NCBI GenBank assembly: GCA_021815805.1
Contig: JAKAZQ010000003.1
Location: forward strand, 31,296 to 93,702
From: Pseudomonadota bacterium
GTDB taxonomy: Bacteria > Pseudomonadota > Gammaproteobacteria > Burkholderiales > Burkholderiaceae_C
Direction: 5' to 3'
DNA: 62,407 nt
Position 1 is the stretch's first letter; the number at the start of each line of letters is the position of its first letter. The notes below the pieces were generated by a model. The model did not search any database, was not told the origin of the DNA, and saw nothing but the letters and a program-made list of their open reading frames with translations. A program made the position numbers and the translations under genes. This document shows positions 46,054-55,175 of the stretch, piece by piece.

Positions 46054-46620
46054 TCAGGCGGCGCTGGCGGCGCGCTTGACGCGGCTGCTCGTGGTGCCTT
46101 GAGCGGCCTTCATCGCGGTGCTGGTCACCGTGCTGATGTTGGCTTCGACGACTTCGGCGGCCTGCTTGCTCGCCTTGTGCAGCGAGTCGTAGGCGTTGTT
46201 GGCCGCGCTCATCGCGCTCTTCAGGATCGCCACCGCGGTCTCGGTGCCGGCCGGGGCGTTCTTGGTCGCGGTGTCCACCAGAGCCTGCACCTTGCGGTTC
46301 AGTTCGGCGGCGCTGGCTTCCACGGCCTTGGCCAGCTCGGCCTGGGTGCCCGAGGCGATTTCGTACACGTGGTGCGAGTACGACAGCATCTTCTCGGCCA
46401 GCGGTTGCGCCAGGTTCGGTTGCAGCGAAGTCAGCTCCTGCAGGTCCTTCACGGACAGCGCGGCCATCGCGGCTTCCGAGGACTCGTGCATCGCGGTCTT
46501 CATGGTCTGCAGGTTGAGTTCGACGAGGCGCTCGAGGCCGTCGACGGCCTTGCCCTGCAGGGCGAACAGGGTTTCGAGTTGCGACTTCTGGGCGGCGATC
46601 AGTTGTTCGGGGGTCATCAT
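46054..46620 (-). CDS. phaP: Phasin family protein
   Basis: 188-residue helical protein that coats polyhydroxyalkanoate granules. It begins MMTPEQLIAAQKSQLETLFALQGKAVDGLERLVELNLQT, the Phasin_2 signature, and has an Ala-rich amphipathic body and a basic C-terminal tail (SSRVKRAASAA). Three consecutive ATG codons (46623, 46620, 46617) follow an AGGAG site; 46620 gives 6-base spacing and is chosen. It has a strong promoter between two palindromes and its own terminator, so it is monocistronic and probably highly expressed. No PHA synthase is in the window. Confidence 0.93.
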   Translation of the reverse strand: MMTPEQLIAAQKSQLETLFALQGKAVDGLERLVELNLQTMKTAMHESSEAAMAALSVKDLQELTSLQPNLAQPLAEKMLSYSHHVYEIASGTQAELAKAVEASAAELNRKVQALVDTATKNAPAGTETAVAILKSAMSAANNAYDSLHKASKQAAEVVEANISTVTSTAMKAAQGTTSSRVKRAASAA

Positions 46621-46747
46621 CATCGGCTCCTGAGAGAAAGGTGGGCTGCTTCTGGTTCGCGGGGGGCTGGATTCGACCCAGCCTTGCTCGATTGTGTTGG
46701 TTCCACAAGTCCGCACTGTGACGCGTTGATGTGTCCGAGCGGATCGT

Positions 46748-46762
46748 TTGTGCAATGCACAA
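46748..46762. promoter_or_regulatory. Palindromic operator 1 of phasin gene
   Basis: TTGTGCAATGCACAA, a perfect 15-base palindrome with core TGC-N3-GCA. It begins 5 bases beyond the -10 box and covers the predicted transcription start, so a bound protein would block initiation. The granule-sensing repressor PhaR is the natural candidate. Confidence 0.6.
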
Positions 46763-46767
46763 TGGCA

Positions 46768-46795
46768 ATTCTAGGCCTTCGCGTCGACCTGTCAA
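46768..46795 (-). promoter_or_regulatory. Strong sigma-70 promoter of phasin gene
   Basis: On the minus strand a perfect -35 TTGACA (46790-46795), 16-base spacer and -10 TAGAAT (46768-46773). The predicted start is near 46761, giving a leader of about 140 bases. Best promoter match in the window. Confidence 0.75.
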
Positions 46796-46803
46796 GGGCT
46801 TTT

Positions 46804-46820
46804 TTGTTGCGTCGCAACAA
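46804..46820. promoter_or_regulatory. Palindromic operator 2 of phasin gene
   Basis: TTGTTGCGTCGCAACAA, a perfect 8+1+8 palindrome that shares the TGC-N3-GCA core and TTG/CAA ends with operator 1. It lies 8 bases upstream of the -35 box, and the two palindrome centres are 57 bases apart. Confidence 0.55.
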
Positions 46821-47027
46821 AGTTGTGGGTTCGCGATGAAAAGGCAATAAAAACAATGACATAAAACTATTTTTATACCCCTGTTCGCAGCGTGGCGGGG
46901 GCGCGGAGGGGCCGTCGGGAGCGAAATCGCGCGCCGCTTCCCGGGGTTCATCATGCTGTCTTGCAGCACAAGTCGTCACGGGGCCGCTGCGCGCACTCGG
47001 CGCGCGGCTCTCCTACACTGCGTGGCC
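46821..47027. other. Intergenic region between phasin and nitroreductase genes
   Basis: An AT-rich patch at 46840-46880 lies between the divergent genes. TACACT at 47014-47019, 9 bases before the nitroreductase ATG, may be its -10 box. No gene was found. Confidence 0.4.
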
Positions 47028-47732
47028 ATGTCCGCCGAGCTCTCCCCCGTGCAGTTCCCGGTCGACGAGGCCATCACCTCGCGACGATCCGTGCGCCGTT
47101 TCCTGCCTCGCCCGGTGTCGCGCGAGTGCATCGAGCAGATTCTCCGCGTCGCCTCGCGCGCGCCGTCGGGCAGCAACACCCAGCCCTGGCAGGTGCATGT
47201 GCTGACCGGCGGCGCCCTCGAGCGCCTGAGCCGGCGCCTGGTGCAGGCCTACGACGACCCGGCGCAGGTGGCCGCCCACACCGAGGAGTACGCCTACTAC
47301 CCGCGGCAGTGGCAAAGTCCGTACGTCGAGCGGCGGCGCAAGGTCGGCTGGGACCTGTACGGGCTGCTCGGCATCGCCAAGGGTGACAAGCAGCGCATGC
47401 ACGAGCAGCATCGCCGCAACCTGCTGTTCTTCGATGCTCCGGTGGGGCTGATGTTCAGCATCGACCGCGTCATGGAGCAGGGCAGCTGGCTGGATTACGG
47501 CATGTTCCTGCAGAGCATCATGGTGGCGGCGCGCGGACGCGGGCTCGATACCTGCCCGCAGGCGGCGTTCACGCCGTTTCATCGCATCATCTCGGACGAA
47601 CTCGGCCTCGGTCCGCAGCAGCAGGTGGTGTGCGGCATGGCGCTGGGCTGGGCCGACCCCGACGCGGTGGAGAACACGCTGCACACGGAGCGCGCCGAAG
47701 TGCACGAGTTCACCACCTTCCGCGACCGATGA
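47028..47732 (+). CDS. Nitroreductase family FMN oxidoreductase
   Basis: 234-residue NAD(P)H-dependent flavoprotein. [42 protein letters not shown] is the classic FMN-binding N-terminus, and [25 protein letters not shown] with [17 protein letters not shown] completes the fold. Activity on nitroaromatics, quinones or flavins cannot be separated by sequence. ATG 47028 fits the family; the stop overlaps the pncB start (ATGA). Confidence 0.92.
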   Translation: MSAELSPVQFPVDEAITSRRSVRRFLPRPVSRECIEQILRVASRAPSGSNTQPWQVHVLTGGALERLSRRLVQAYDDPAQVAAHTEEYAYYPRQWQSPYVERRRKVGWDLYGLLGIAKGDKQRMHEQHRRNLLFFDAPVGLMFSIDRVMEQGSWLDYGMFLQSIMVAARGRGLDTCPQAAFTPFHRIISDELGLGPQQQVVCGMALGWADPDAVENTLHTERAEVHEFTTFRDR

Positions 47733-48940
47733 TCATCGAGTCGCTGCTCGACACCGACCTGTACAAGTTCACGATGATGCAGGCGGTGCTGCATCAGTTC
47801 CCCGGCGCCCACGTCGAGTACCGCTTTCGCTGCCGCACCCCGGGCATCGCGCTGGCGCCGCTGCTGCCGCGCATCCACGCCGAGCTCGACGCGCTGTGCG
47901 AACTGCGCTTTCGCGCCGACGAACTCGACTACCTGCGCGGCCTGCGCTTCATCAAGAGCGATTTCATCGACTTCCTGGAGCTGTTTCGCCTGAACCGCGC
48001 GCGCATCGACGCGCGCGCGGCCGACGATGCCGAGGCGCGCGCCCGCGGGGAGATCGACATCACCATCCGCGGCCCGTGGCTGCACACCATCCTGTTCGAG
48101 GTTCCGGTGCTGGCGATCGTCGGCGAGATCTGGGCCGGCCACGCCCATGCCGACGCCGACCAGCACGCCGCGCTGGCGCGCCTGGACGCGAAGATCGCGC
48201 AGTTGCGCCAGCCCGGGCTCGAGCACTGCCGCATCGCCGATTACGGCACGCGTCGGCGGTATTCGCGGGCCTGGCAGAGGCGCGTGCTGGAGCGTCTGCG
48301 CAGCGGGCTCGGCGAGCAGCTCGCCGGCACCAGCAACGTGGCGCTGGCCCGCGAGATGGGCCTGGTGCCGCTGGGCACGATGGCCCACGAGTACCTGCAG
48401 GCGTGCCAGTCGCTGGGCCCGCGGCTGCGCGATACCCAGGTCTTCGGCTTCGAGACCTGGGCACGCGAGTACCGCGGCGATCTGGGCATCGCGCTGGCCG
48501 ACGTCTACGGCCTGCAGGCCTTCCTGCGGGACTTCGACCTGTATTTCTGCAAGCTGTTCGACGGCGCGCGGCACGACTCCGGGGATCCCTTCGCGTGGGG
48601 CGAGCAGATGCTCGCGCATTACGCGCGCCACCGCGTCGACCCGCGCGGCAAGACCCTGGTGTTCAGCGACGCCCTGACCGTGGACAAGGTGGTGGCGCTG
48701 TACCGGCGCTTCCACGGGCGGGTCGGGCTGGCCTTCGGCATCGGCACCAACCTGATGCACGATCTCGGCCACGTCGCGCCCCAGATGGTGATCAAGATGG
48801 TGCGCTGCAACGGCCAGCCCGTGGCCAAGATCAGCGACGAGCCGGCGAAGAACATGTGCGACGATCCCGCCTACCTCGCGTATCTGCGCGAGGTGTTCCA
48901 GATTCCGGCGCCGCAGGACCGGCCCCGCGGCGCCGCGTGA
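47729..48940 (+). CDS. pncB: Nicotinate phosphoribosyltransferase
   Basis: NAD salvage enzyme joining nicotinate and PRPP with ATP hydrolysis. 403 residues. [29 protein letters not shown] at the N-terminus, [54 protein letters not shown] and [12 protein letters not shown] are all diagnostic. Translational coupling to the nitroreductase gene suggests a shared redox or nicotinamide theme, but that is inference. Confidence 0.96.
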   Translation: MIIESLLDTDLYKFTMMQAVLHQFPGAHVEYRFRCRTPGIALAPLLPRIHAELDALCELRFRADELDYLRGLRFIKSDFIDFLELFRLNRARIDARAADDAEARARGEIDITIRGPWLHTILFEVPVLAIVGEIWAGHAHADADQHAALARLDAKIAQLRQPGLEHCRIADYGTRRRYSRAWQRRVLERLRSGLGEQLAGTSNVALAREMGLVPLGTMAHEYLQACQSLGPRLRDTQVFGFETWAREYRGDLGIALADVYGLQAFLRDFDLYFCKLFDGARHDSGDPFAWGEQMLAHYARHRVDPRGKTLVFSDALTVDKVVALYRRFHGRVGLAFGIGTNLMHDLGHVAPQMVIKMVRCNGQPVAKISDEPAKNMCDDPAYLAYLREVFQIPAPQDRPRGAA

Positions 48941-48947
48941 GTCCCCC

Positions 48948-49946
48948 ATGACCAAGACCCAGGATCCCCCGCAGCGGGCCCGCGTGCTGGTGGCGCGCAG
49001 GCTGTTCGACGACGTGCTCGAGCCGCTGCGCCAGAGCTTCGAGCTGCATTGCAACCCCGACGACGCGATCGCCTCGCCGGCGCAGTTGCGGGCGCTGGCC
49101 GCCGACCAGGACGGCCTGCTGATCACCGCCACCGAGCGCATCGACGAGGCACTGCTCGACGCCTGCCCGCGCCTGCGCGTGGTCGCCACGATGACGGTGG
49201 GTTTCGACCACATCGACGTCGACGCCTGCGCGCGGCGCGGCGTGGTCGTGACCCACGCGCCGGACGTGCTGACCGAGACCACCGCCGATTTCGGCATGGC
49301 GCTGCTGCTGGGCGCGGCGCGCCAGCTCGGCGACGCGCAGACCTATCTGCGCGCCGGCAGGTGGACCCGCTGGAGCGCCGACCTGTTCGCCGGCAGCGAC
49401 GTGCACGGCACCACGCTGGGCATCGTCGGCATGGGGCGCATCGGGCGCGCCGTCGCCAGGCGCGCGGCGCTGGGCTTCGGCATGCGCGTGCTCTACCACA
49501 ACCGGCGCCCGCTCGACGCGGCGCTGGAGCGCGAGAGCGGCGCCAGCTGGCGCAGCCTCGACGAGCTGCTGCAGCAGAGCGACCACGTGCTGCTGGCGCT
49601 GCCCTACAGCGACGCCGCGCGCCATGTCATCGGCGCGCCGCAGCTGGCGCGCATGCGGCGTGGCGCGACCCTGGTGAACATCGGACGCGGCGGCCTGGTC
49701 GACGAACCGGCGCTGGCCGCCGCGCTGCACTCCGGGCACCTCGGCGCGGCCGGCCTGGATGTCTTCGAGGGCGAGCCGGTGCCCAACCCGGTGCTGCTGC
49801 AGGCGCCGCGCCTGCTCATCACCCCGCACATCGCCAGCGCCTCGCTGCCGACCCGCCGCGCCATGGCGCGCGTCGCGGTGGACAACCTGCTGGCGGTGCT
49901 GCGCGGCGCGGCGCCGCTGACCCCGGTGCCGGCCGCGAATGCCTGA
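48948..49946 (+). CDS. D-2-hydroxyacid dehydrogenase (glyoxylate/hydroxypyruvate reductase type)
   Basis: 332-residue NAD(P)-dependent dehydrogenase. The nucleotide-binding motif is TLGIVGMGRIGRAVARRAALGFGMRVLYHNR. The active site Arg is in NIGRGGLVDEPAL, the Glu in DVFEGEPVPNP and the His in LLITPHIASAS. LLITATERIDEALLDACPRLRVVATMTVGFDHID is typical of the GhrB-like branch. It lies 7 bases after pncB. Confidence 0.9.
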   Translation: MTKTQDPPQRARVLVARRLFDDVLEPLRQSFELHCNPDDAIASPAQLRALAADQDGLLITATERIDEALLDACPRLRVVATMTVGFDHIDVDACARRGVVVTHAPDVLTETTADFGMALLLGAARQLGDAQTYLRAGRWTRWSADLFAGSDVHGTTLGIVGMGRIGRAVARRAALGFGMRVLYHNRRPLDAALERESGASWRSLDELLQQSDHVLLALPYSDAARHVIGAPQLARMRRGATLVNIGRGGLVDEPALAAALHSGHLGAAGLDVFEGEPVPNPVLLQAPRLLITPHIASASLPTRRAMARVAVDNLLAVLRGAAPLTPVPAANA

Positions 49947-49967
49947 GGCGGCCGCCGCCGCTTGCGC

Positions 49968-51395
49968 ATGCCGTCCGTGACGCCGCTGCCGCTGGTCGTC
50001 GGGCTGCTGCTGCTCGTGGTGGTGGTGGGCGCACTGCTGCTGTTGCGGCTGCGTCTGCAGGCGGCGCAGCAGCGCGCGCAGGGCGCCGGCCCCGCGCCGG
50101 CGCTCGAGCGCCTGGAGCGTGAACTGCGTGCGGCGGTGCACGACAGCGGACAGTCGCTGCGCACCGAGCAGGCGATGCAGCTCGCGCAGTTCCAGCAGAT
50201 GCTGCTGACCCAGCAGGCGGAGGCGGCGCGTACCAGCAATGCGCAGCTCGAGGCCGTGGTGCAGCAATTGCAGAGCCTGCAGAAATCCCTGGCCGATACG
50301 CTGGCGCAGCAGGTGGGCGCGCTGAACCAGGCCAGTACGCAGGCGCTGCAGGGCCTGCAGCTGCAGCTCGGCGAGCGCTTCGAGGCGTTGCGCGCGAGCA
50401 CCGACCAGCGGCATGCGGAAATGCGCGCCACGGTCGAGCAGCGCCTGCGCGAGTTGCAGGCCGACAACGAGAAAAAGCTCGAGCAGATGCGCCTGACGGT
50501 CGACGAGAAGCTGCATGCCACGCTGGAGCAGCGCCTGGGCGAGAGCTTCCGGCAGGTGGCCGAGCGCCTCGAGCAGGTACACAACGGGCTCGGCGAGATG
50601 CGCACCCTGGCGCAGGGGGTGGGCGATCTCAAGCGCGTGTTCTCCAACGTGAAGTCGCGCGGCCTGTTCGGCGAGATCCAGCTCGCGTCGCTGATCGAGC
50701 AGGTGTTCACGCCCGAACAGTACGGCGTGAACGTGGAGACCGTGCCGGGCAGCGGGGCGCGCGTCGAATACGCGGTGCGCCTGCCCGGCGACGGCGAGGG
50801 CGCGCTGTGGCTGCCGATCGACGCCAAGTTCCCGCGCGAGGACTACGAGCGCCTGCTGGAGGCCCAGGAAACGGCCGACAAGGCGGGCGCCGAGGCCGCC
50901 GCCAGGGCGCTGGAGCAGCGCTTGCGCGACGAGGCCCGGAGCATCCGCACCAAGTACGTGGCGGCGCCGCACACCACCGATTTCGCGATCCTGTTCCTGC
51001 CCACCGAGGGGCTGTATGCCGAGGCGCTGCGGCGGCCCGGGCTGGTCGAGGCGCTGCAGCGCGAGCAGCGCGTGATGCTGGCCGGACCGACCACCCTGCT
51101 GGCCCTGCTGAACAGCCTGCAGATGGGTTTTCGCACCCTGGCGCTGCAGCAGCGGTCGACCGAGGTGTGGAAGGTGCTCGGAGCGGTGAAGACCGAGTTC
51201 CACAGGTTCGGCGACGTGCTGCGGCGCGTGCGCAGGAAGCTCGACGAGGCCGGCAACACGCTGGGGGACGCCGAAACCCGCACCCGGGTCATGGGACGTC
51301 AGCTGAAGGCGGTGGAGGAGTTGCCGCCCGAGCAGAGCCGGAGCGTGCTTGGTTTGCCCCCGATCAACCCGGAGGAGGACCCGGCGGAGCTATAA
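49968..51395 (+). CDS. rmuC: DNA recombination protein RmuC
   Basis: 475 residues. An N-terminal transmembrane helix (LVVGLLLLVVVVGALLLL) is followed by about 200 residues of coiled coil (Gln/Leu/Glu-rich). Then comes the nuclease-like RmuC domain: VKSRGLFGEIQLASLIEQVFTPEQYGVN, LPIDAKFPREDYERLL, RTKYVAAPHTTDFAILFLPTEGLYAEAL and GPTTLLALLNSLQMGFRTLALQQRS. RmuC limits inversions between short inverted repeats. ATG 49968 is preferred over TTG 49962. Confidence 0.93.
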   Translation: MPSVTPLPLVVGLLLLVVVVGALLLLRLRLQAAQQRAQGAGPAPALERLERELRAAVHDSGQSLRTEQAMQLAQFQQMLLTQQAEAARTSNAQLEAVVQQLQSLQKSLADTLAQQVGALNQASTQALQGLQLQLGERFEALRASTDQRHAEMRATVEQRLRELQADNEKKLEQMRLTVDEKLHATLEQRLGESFRQVAERLEQVHNGLGEMRTLAQGVGDLKRVFSNVKSRGLFGEIQLASLIEQVFTPEQYGVNVETVPGSGARVEYAVRLPGDGEGALWLPIDAKFPREDYERLLEAQETADKAGAEAAARALEQRLRDEARSIRTKYVAAPHTTDFAILFLPTEGLYAEALRRPGLVEALQREQRVMLAGPTTLLALLNSLQMGFRTLALQQRSTEVWKVLGAVKTEFHRFGDVLRRVRRKLDEAGNTLGDAETRTRVMGRQLKAVEELPPEQSRSVLGLPPINPEEDPAEL

Positions 51396-51465
51396 AGGAC
51401 GGATGGGCCGCACCTGCCGCAGGCGCGCGCGGCACCCTCACGCCCGTCAGACCAAGGAGCCCCGC

Positions 51466-53892
51466 ATGCAGGCGCAAGACATCAGCCTGGACGTTCTCGC
51501 CGAGAAATACGCCAAGAATGGCGAGCGCAGCATCGAAGACATCCAGCAGCGCGTGGCGCGCGCACTGGCTGCGGTGGAGTCCGATGCGGCCGCGGCGCAG
51601 ACCCGGTTCCTGAGCGCCATGCAGCGCGGCTTCATTCCGGCCGGGCGCATCCTGTCGGCGGCGGGCAGCGGCATCCAGGCGACGCTGATCAACTGCTTCG
51701 TGCAGCCGGTGGGTGACTCCGTCTCCGAGGACTCCGACGGCAAGCCCGCCATCTATCGCGCGCTGGCCGAGGCCGCGGAAACCATGCGGCGCGGCGGCGG
51801 CGTGGGCTACGACTTCAGCCGCATCCGGCCGTCCGGCGCGCTGGTCGGGGCCACGCGCAGCCGTGCCAGCGGGCCGCTGTCGTTCATGCGCGTGTTCGAC
51901 GCTTCGTGCCAGACGGTGGAGTCGGCCGGCGCGCGCCGCGGCGCACAGATGGGCGTGCTGCGCATCGACCACCCCGATATCGAAGCCTTCATCCATGCCA
52001 AGGATGCCGGCGCATTCCGCAATTTCAATCTGTCCGTGGGGGTGGGCGACGGGTTCATGCAGGCGGTGCGCGACGATGCCGAGATCGACCTGGTGCACAA
52101 GGCGCGCCCGGGCGAGGAGCAGATCGCGCAGGGTGCGCGCCAGCGCGACGACGGGCTGTGGGCGTACCGCCGGGTGCGCGCGCGCGCGCTGTGGCAGCAG
52201 ATCATGCACTGCACCTACGACCACGCCGAGCCGGGCATCCTGTTCCTGGACGCGGCGAATCGCGACAACAATCTGCATTACTGCGAGACCTTCGAGGCCA
52301 CCAACCCCTGCGCCGAGGAATTCCTGCCCGATTACGGCTGCTGCTGCCTCGGCTCGCTGAACCTGACGCGCTTTGTCATCGACCCGTTCGAGCCGGGGGC
52401 GCGCTTCGACATGCCGGCGCTGCGCGAGGTCGCGCGCACTGCCGTGCGCATGCTCGACAACGTGCTCGACATCACCTTCTGGCCGCTCGCCCAGCAGGCC
52501 GCCGAGGCGCGCAACAAGCGGCGCGTCGGGCTCGGCTTTCTCGGGCTCGGCGATGCCTGCATCGAGCTCGGCCTGCGCTACGACAGCCAGGGCGCGCGCG
52601 CCTTCGCTGCCGACATGGCCCGCAACCTGCGCGACGCGGCCTACGAGGCGTCGGTCGAGCTGGCGCAGGAGAAGGGCGCGTTCCCGCTGTTCGATGCCGA
52701 CAAGTACCTGGCCGGAGGCTTCGCCAGCCGATTGCCGCAGGACTTGCGTGAACGCATCCGCCGCCACGGCCTGCGCAACTCGCACCTGCTGGCCGTGGCG
52801 CCGACCGGCACCATCAGCCTGGCCTTCGCCGACAACGCCAGCAACGGCATCGAGCCGGCGTTCTCGTGGACTTACACGCGCCGCAAGCGCATGCCCGACG
52901 ACACCACGCGCGAATACGAGGTGGCCGACCATGCCTGGCGCCTGTGGCGCCAGCGCGGCGGCGACACCGGCAAGCTGCCGCCGAGTTTCGTCACCGCGCT
53001 GGACATGCCCGCGCACGAACACATGCAGATGCTGGCCGCGGTGCAGCCCTACGTGGACACCGGCATCTCCAAGACCGTCAACGTCGCCGAGGACTACCCG
53101 TTCGAGGATTTCCAGAACCTGTACTTCGAGGCCTGGCAGGCCGGGCTCAAGGGCCTGGCCACCTATCGTCCGAACAGCGTGCTGGGCGCCGTGCTGCAGG
53201 CCGCCGCGCCGGCCTCCGCCGCGCCCGCGCCGCTGAGCGTGGACGTCGACCCGCTGACGCGACGCATCGAGGGCCGCCCCGGCGGCGACCTGGAGGCCGT
53301 GACCAGCAAGGTCAGCTACATGACCTCGGACGGCGGCAAGACCGTCTACCTGTCGATCTCGTTCGCCGAGGTCGAGGGCCTGCGCGACGGCAAGCCGGTG
53401 CGCATCGAGCGTCCCGTCGAGTTCTTCATGCCGGCCGGCCAGCGCGACGAGGGCCAGCAGTGGATCGCCTCCAACATGCGCCTGTTGTCGCTGGTCGCGC
53501 GCTCCGGCGGTTCGGTCGCCAAGTCGCTGCTCAACATGCGCGAGGTGGTCTGGGACAAGGGGCCGGTGCGCTGCGGCGAACTGCTCAAGTCCGACGGCAC
53601 GCGCGCGCCCCGATTCCACCAGTCCGAGGTCGCGGCGATCGCCTTCGCACTGCAGGAGATGCTCAAGCGCCGCGGCTTCCTGCGCGAGGATGGGCGCGAA
53701 CAGCCGCTGGAGGTGCTGGCGCAACGCCAGCCGCAGCCGCGCGCGCTGCACATCGACCTCGATCAGGCCGAGGCGCTGCCGCCGCTGCTCGCCGGCGCTC
53801 GCGTGTGCCCGGACTGCGGCGGCCCGTACCTGCGTCGCGTCGACGGTTGCGACCGCTGCGACAACTGCGGCTACATCGGCAGCTGCGGCTAG
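51466..53892 (+). CDS. nrdJ: Adenosylcobalamin-dependent (class II) ribonucleotide reductase
   Basis: 808-residue enzyme making deoxyribonucleotides without oxygen dependence. RFLSAMQRGFIPAGRILSAAGS, GGGVGYDFSRIRPSGA, the finger-loop TNPCAEEFLPDYGCCCLGSLNL (Asn280, Cys282, Glu284), VAPTGTISLAFADNASNGIEP and SKTVNVAEDYPFED are present. The C-terminus has the swinging/zinc-ribbon Cys (CPDCGGPYLRRVDGCDRCDNCGYIGSCG). ATG 51466 has an AGGAG site. The accessory island begins after its stop. Confidence 0.96.
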   Translation: MQAQDISLDVLAEKYAKNGERSIEDIQQRVARALAAVESDAAAAQTRFLSAMQRGFIPAGRILSAAGSGIQATLINCFVQPVGDSVSEDSDGKPAIYRALAEAAETMRRGGGVGYDFSRIRPSGALVGATRSRASGPLSFMRVFDASCQTVESAGARRGAQMGVLRIDHPDIEAFIHAKDAGAFRNFNLSVGVGDGFMQAVRDDAEIDLVHKARPGEEQIAQGARQRDDGLWAYRRVRARALWQQIMHCTYDHAEPGILFLDAANRDNNLHYCETFEATNPCAEEFLPDYGCCCLGSLNLTRFVIDPFEPGARFDMPALREVARTAVRMLDNVLDITFWPLAQQAAEARNKRRVGLGFLGLGDACIELGLRYDSQGARAFAADMARNLRDAAYEASVELAQEKGAFPLFDADKYLAGGFASRLPQDLRERIRRHGLRNSHLLAVAPTGTISLAFADNASNGIEPAFSWTYTRRKRMPDDTTREYEVADHAWRLWRQRGGDTGKLPPSFVTALDMPAHEHMQMLAAVQPYVDTGISKTVNVAEDYPFEDFQNLYFEAWQAGLKGLATYRPNSVLGAVLQAAAPASAAPAPLSVDVDPLTRRIEGRPGGDLEAVTSKVSYMTSDGGKTVYLSISFAEVEGLRDGKPVRIERPVEFFMPAGQRDEGQQWIASNMRLLSLVARSGGSVAKSLLNMREVVWDKGPVRCGELLKSDGTRAPRFHQSEVAAIAFALQEMLKRRGFLREDGREQPLEVLAQRQPQPRALHIDLDQAEALPPLLAGARVCPDCGGPYLRRVDGCDRCDNCGYIGSCG

Positions 53893-53976
53893 GAGTGTGG
53901 GCGGCAGTCTCTTTTCGTACGATCGGCGCGTGGGCAACATAAGCAGGCGCCGCATCCCTTGGCGAGGAACGTAACG

Positions 53977-54327
53977 ATGCCATCTGGTCGCACACCGTCG
54001 GCTGCTGAATTGCTTCTGACTCTTGCATCACGCATTCCGTGGTGGATCGATCTGCTCCTCGCGCTTGGTGCTTACATCGGCTTTGGGTTGCTCCGCGAAC
54101 ACCTGGTACTGCAAATCGGGGTGTCTATCCCGAATAGTGCTGCTGCCCATGCCGCCCCACCTGTCGTGACCGCGGTGAACTCCGCTCTGGCGCACGCTTG
54201 GGTACCGGTTGCGGAAATATTTGCAGGCGCGTTTCGGTACTTGATCCCCGCGTTCTTCTTGATTGGCGGCTTGGTGTCTTTTTTCAAGACGCGCCGTCAA
54301 GTAGCTGGGCCTGGCGACGGCAATTGA
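53977..54327 (+). CDS. Small membrane protein, possibly the N-terminus of a lost restriction-type nuclease
   Basis: 116 residues with two hydrophobic segments: IPWWIDLLLALGAYIGFGLL and YLIPAFFLIGGLVSFF. The layout (short cytosolic start, PWW motif, two helices, then basic RR) recalls the membrane part at the front of some Mrr-like restriction endonucleases. The nuclease domain is absent, so it may be a truncated remnant or a free-standing small protein. ATG 53977 has a GAGGAA site. GC content drops here relative to nrdJ. Confidence 0.55.
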   Translation: MPSGRTPSAAELLLTLASRIPWWIDLLLALGAYIGFGLLREHLVLQIGVSIPNSAAAHAAPPVVTAVNSALAHAWVPVAEIFAGAFRYLIPAFFLIGGLVSFFKTRRQVAGPGDGN

Positions 54328-54463
54328 CGGCGGCGCTCGGCAGTTCGCCAATGATCGGAGCCGAATGTTCGTTCAGCGGCCAGAACTGTCGTTCAGGGGC
54401 GCCAGGGTGAGCGACGGCAAGCAGGCTCTGAGCAGTGGCGCGACCGATTCCCTTGACAGCCTG

Positions 54464-54742
54464 TTAAGCAGGAGGCCAGCGTCGTGCGGCGTGCAATACG
54501 CGCAGCAACCGCACCAGCTCGCCGGCGACGTCATAGACCAAAATGTAGTTCCGATGCGCGACGAGTTCGCGTGTGCCCTGAACCCGTCCGGCGCGACCGA
54601 GCCCAGGATGGTCGAGCAACCTGGCAGCACATGCGGAGAACAATTCATCGAGGGCAAGAGCTGCCGCTGGATTGTCGGCCTCGACATGGTCGTAGATCGA
54701 CTCGCGGTCAGCGATGGCCTCGGGCGTCCATCGCAATTCCAT
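54464..54742 (-). CDS. ParE/RelE-family toxin
   Basis: 92-residue toxin of a type II toxin-antitoxin system. MELRWTPEAIADRESIYDHVEADNPAAALALDELF, LLDHPGLGRAGRVQGTRELVAHRNYILVYDVAGELVRLLRVLHAARRWP shows the ParE/RelE superfamily pattern, including the conserved Arg near the end. The target (gyrase or ribosome-bound mRNA) cannot be told. It starts inside the antitoxin stop (one-base overlap). Its stop codon lies in a short sequence shared with MITE ends. Confidence 0.88.
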   Translation of the reverse strand: MELRWTPEAIADRESIYDHVEADNPAAALALDELFSACAARLLDHPGLGRAGRVQGTRELVAHRNYILVYDVAGELVRLLRVLHAARRWPPA

Positions 54743-55029
54743 CAGCGGGAGGGTTCGAGTCGTCGCCGTGTCGCGTCTCGACGCGCGGCAAACCGCGCTT
54801 CGACTTGATCATTGGGCGTCAGTCGCCCGGCGTTCGCAGAATCGAGGCCAGCTTGAACCTGGCGGCGAAACCACGCGTCTTCCTCGGCCGCGTGCTGTTG
54901 CTGCTGGACGAACTCGCGCATGAAATCGCGCAGCAGCTGCGCGCCGGTGCGATCGTGTTCCTTGGCTGCCATGGCGAATTGCTTCTTCAAGTCGTCGTCG
55001 ACTCTGAAGGTGAAGGTCGTGTCACTCAT
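54742..55029 (-). CDS. Ribbon-helix-helix antitoxin
   Basis: 95-residue antitoxin. The N-terminal 45 residues TTFTFRVDDDLKKQFAMAAKEHDRTGAQLLRDFMREF form a ribbon-helix-helix DNA-binding motif. The Gln-, Arg- and Ala-rich C-terminal half would neutralise the toxin. The ATG at 55029 (MSDTTFTF) is chosen over one 14 codons earlier because the operator lies there. It is the first gene of the pair. Confidence 0.87.
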   Translation of the reverse strand: MSDTTFTFRVDDDLKKQFAMAAKEHDRTGAQLLRDFMREFVQQQQHAAEEDAWFRRQVQAGLDSANAGRLTPNDQVEARFAARRDATRRRLEPSR

Positions 55030-55042
55030 CCCCTGGGTCCAT

Positions 55043-55072
55043 TGTGTTACATCGTATGTACACTGTAGCACA
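55043..55072. promoter_or_regulatory. Inverted-repeat operator of the toxin-antitoxin operon
   Basis: TGTGTTACA (55043-55051) and TGTAGCACA (55064-55072) form an inverted repeat with 8 of 9 matches and 12 bases between, ending 14 bases before the antitoxin ATG. Spacing and position suit autoregulation by the RHH antitoxin. Confidence 0.6.
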
Positions 55073-55175
55073 CGCCCGCCCTCCAGTTCAGTTCACCTTG
55101 CGCCAAGCAGGGTGACGATGAGAGGCGAACTGAGAGGCGAACGCCCGCTCATGCCCGGAGCCTGCCTCAGGGAAC

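Noticed and set aside
54328..54463. Possible third attC site after the small membrane protein (TTGAC near the stop, then GTTCAGC)
   Set aside because: The 3' core does not fit GTTRRRY and is not complementary to the first core. The only pairing is a short CTCGGC/GCCGA stem.
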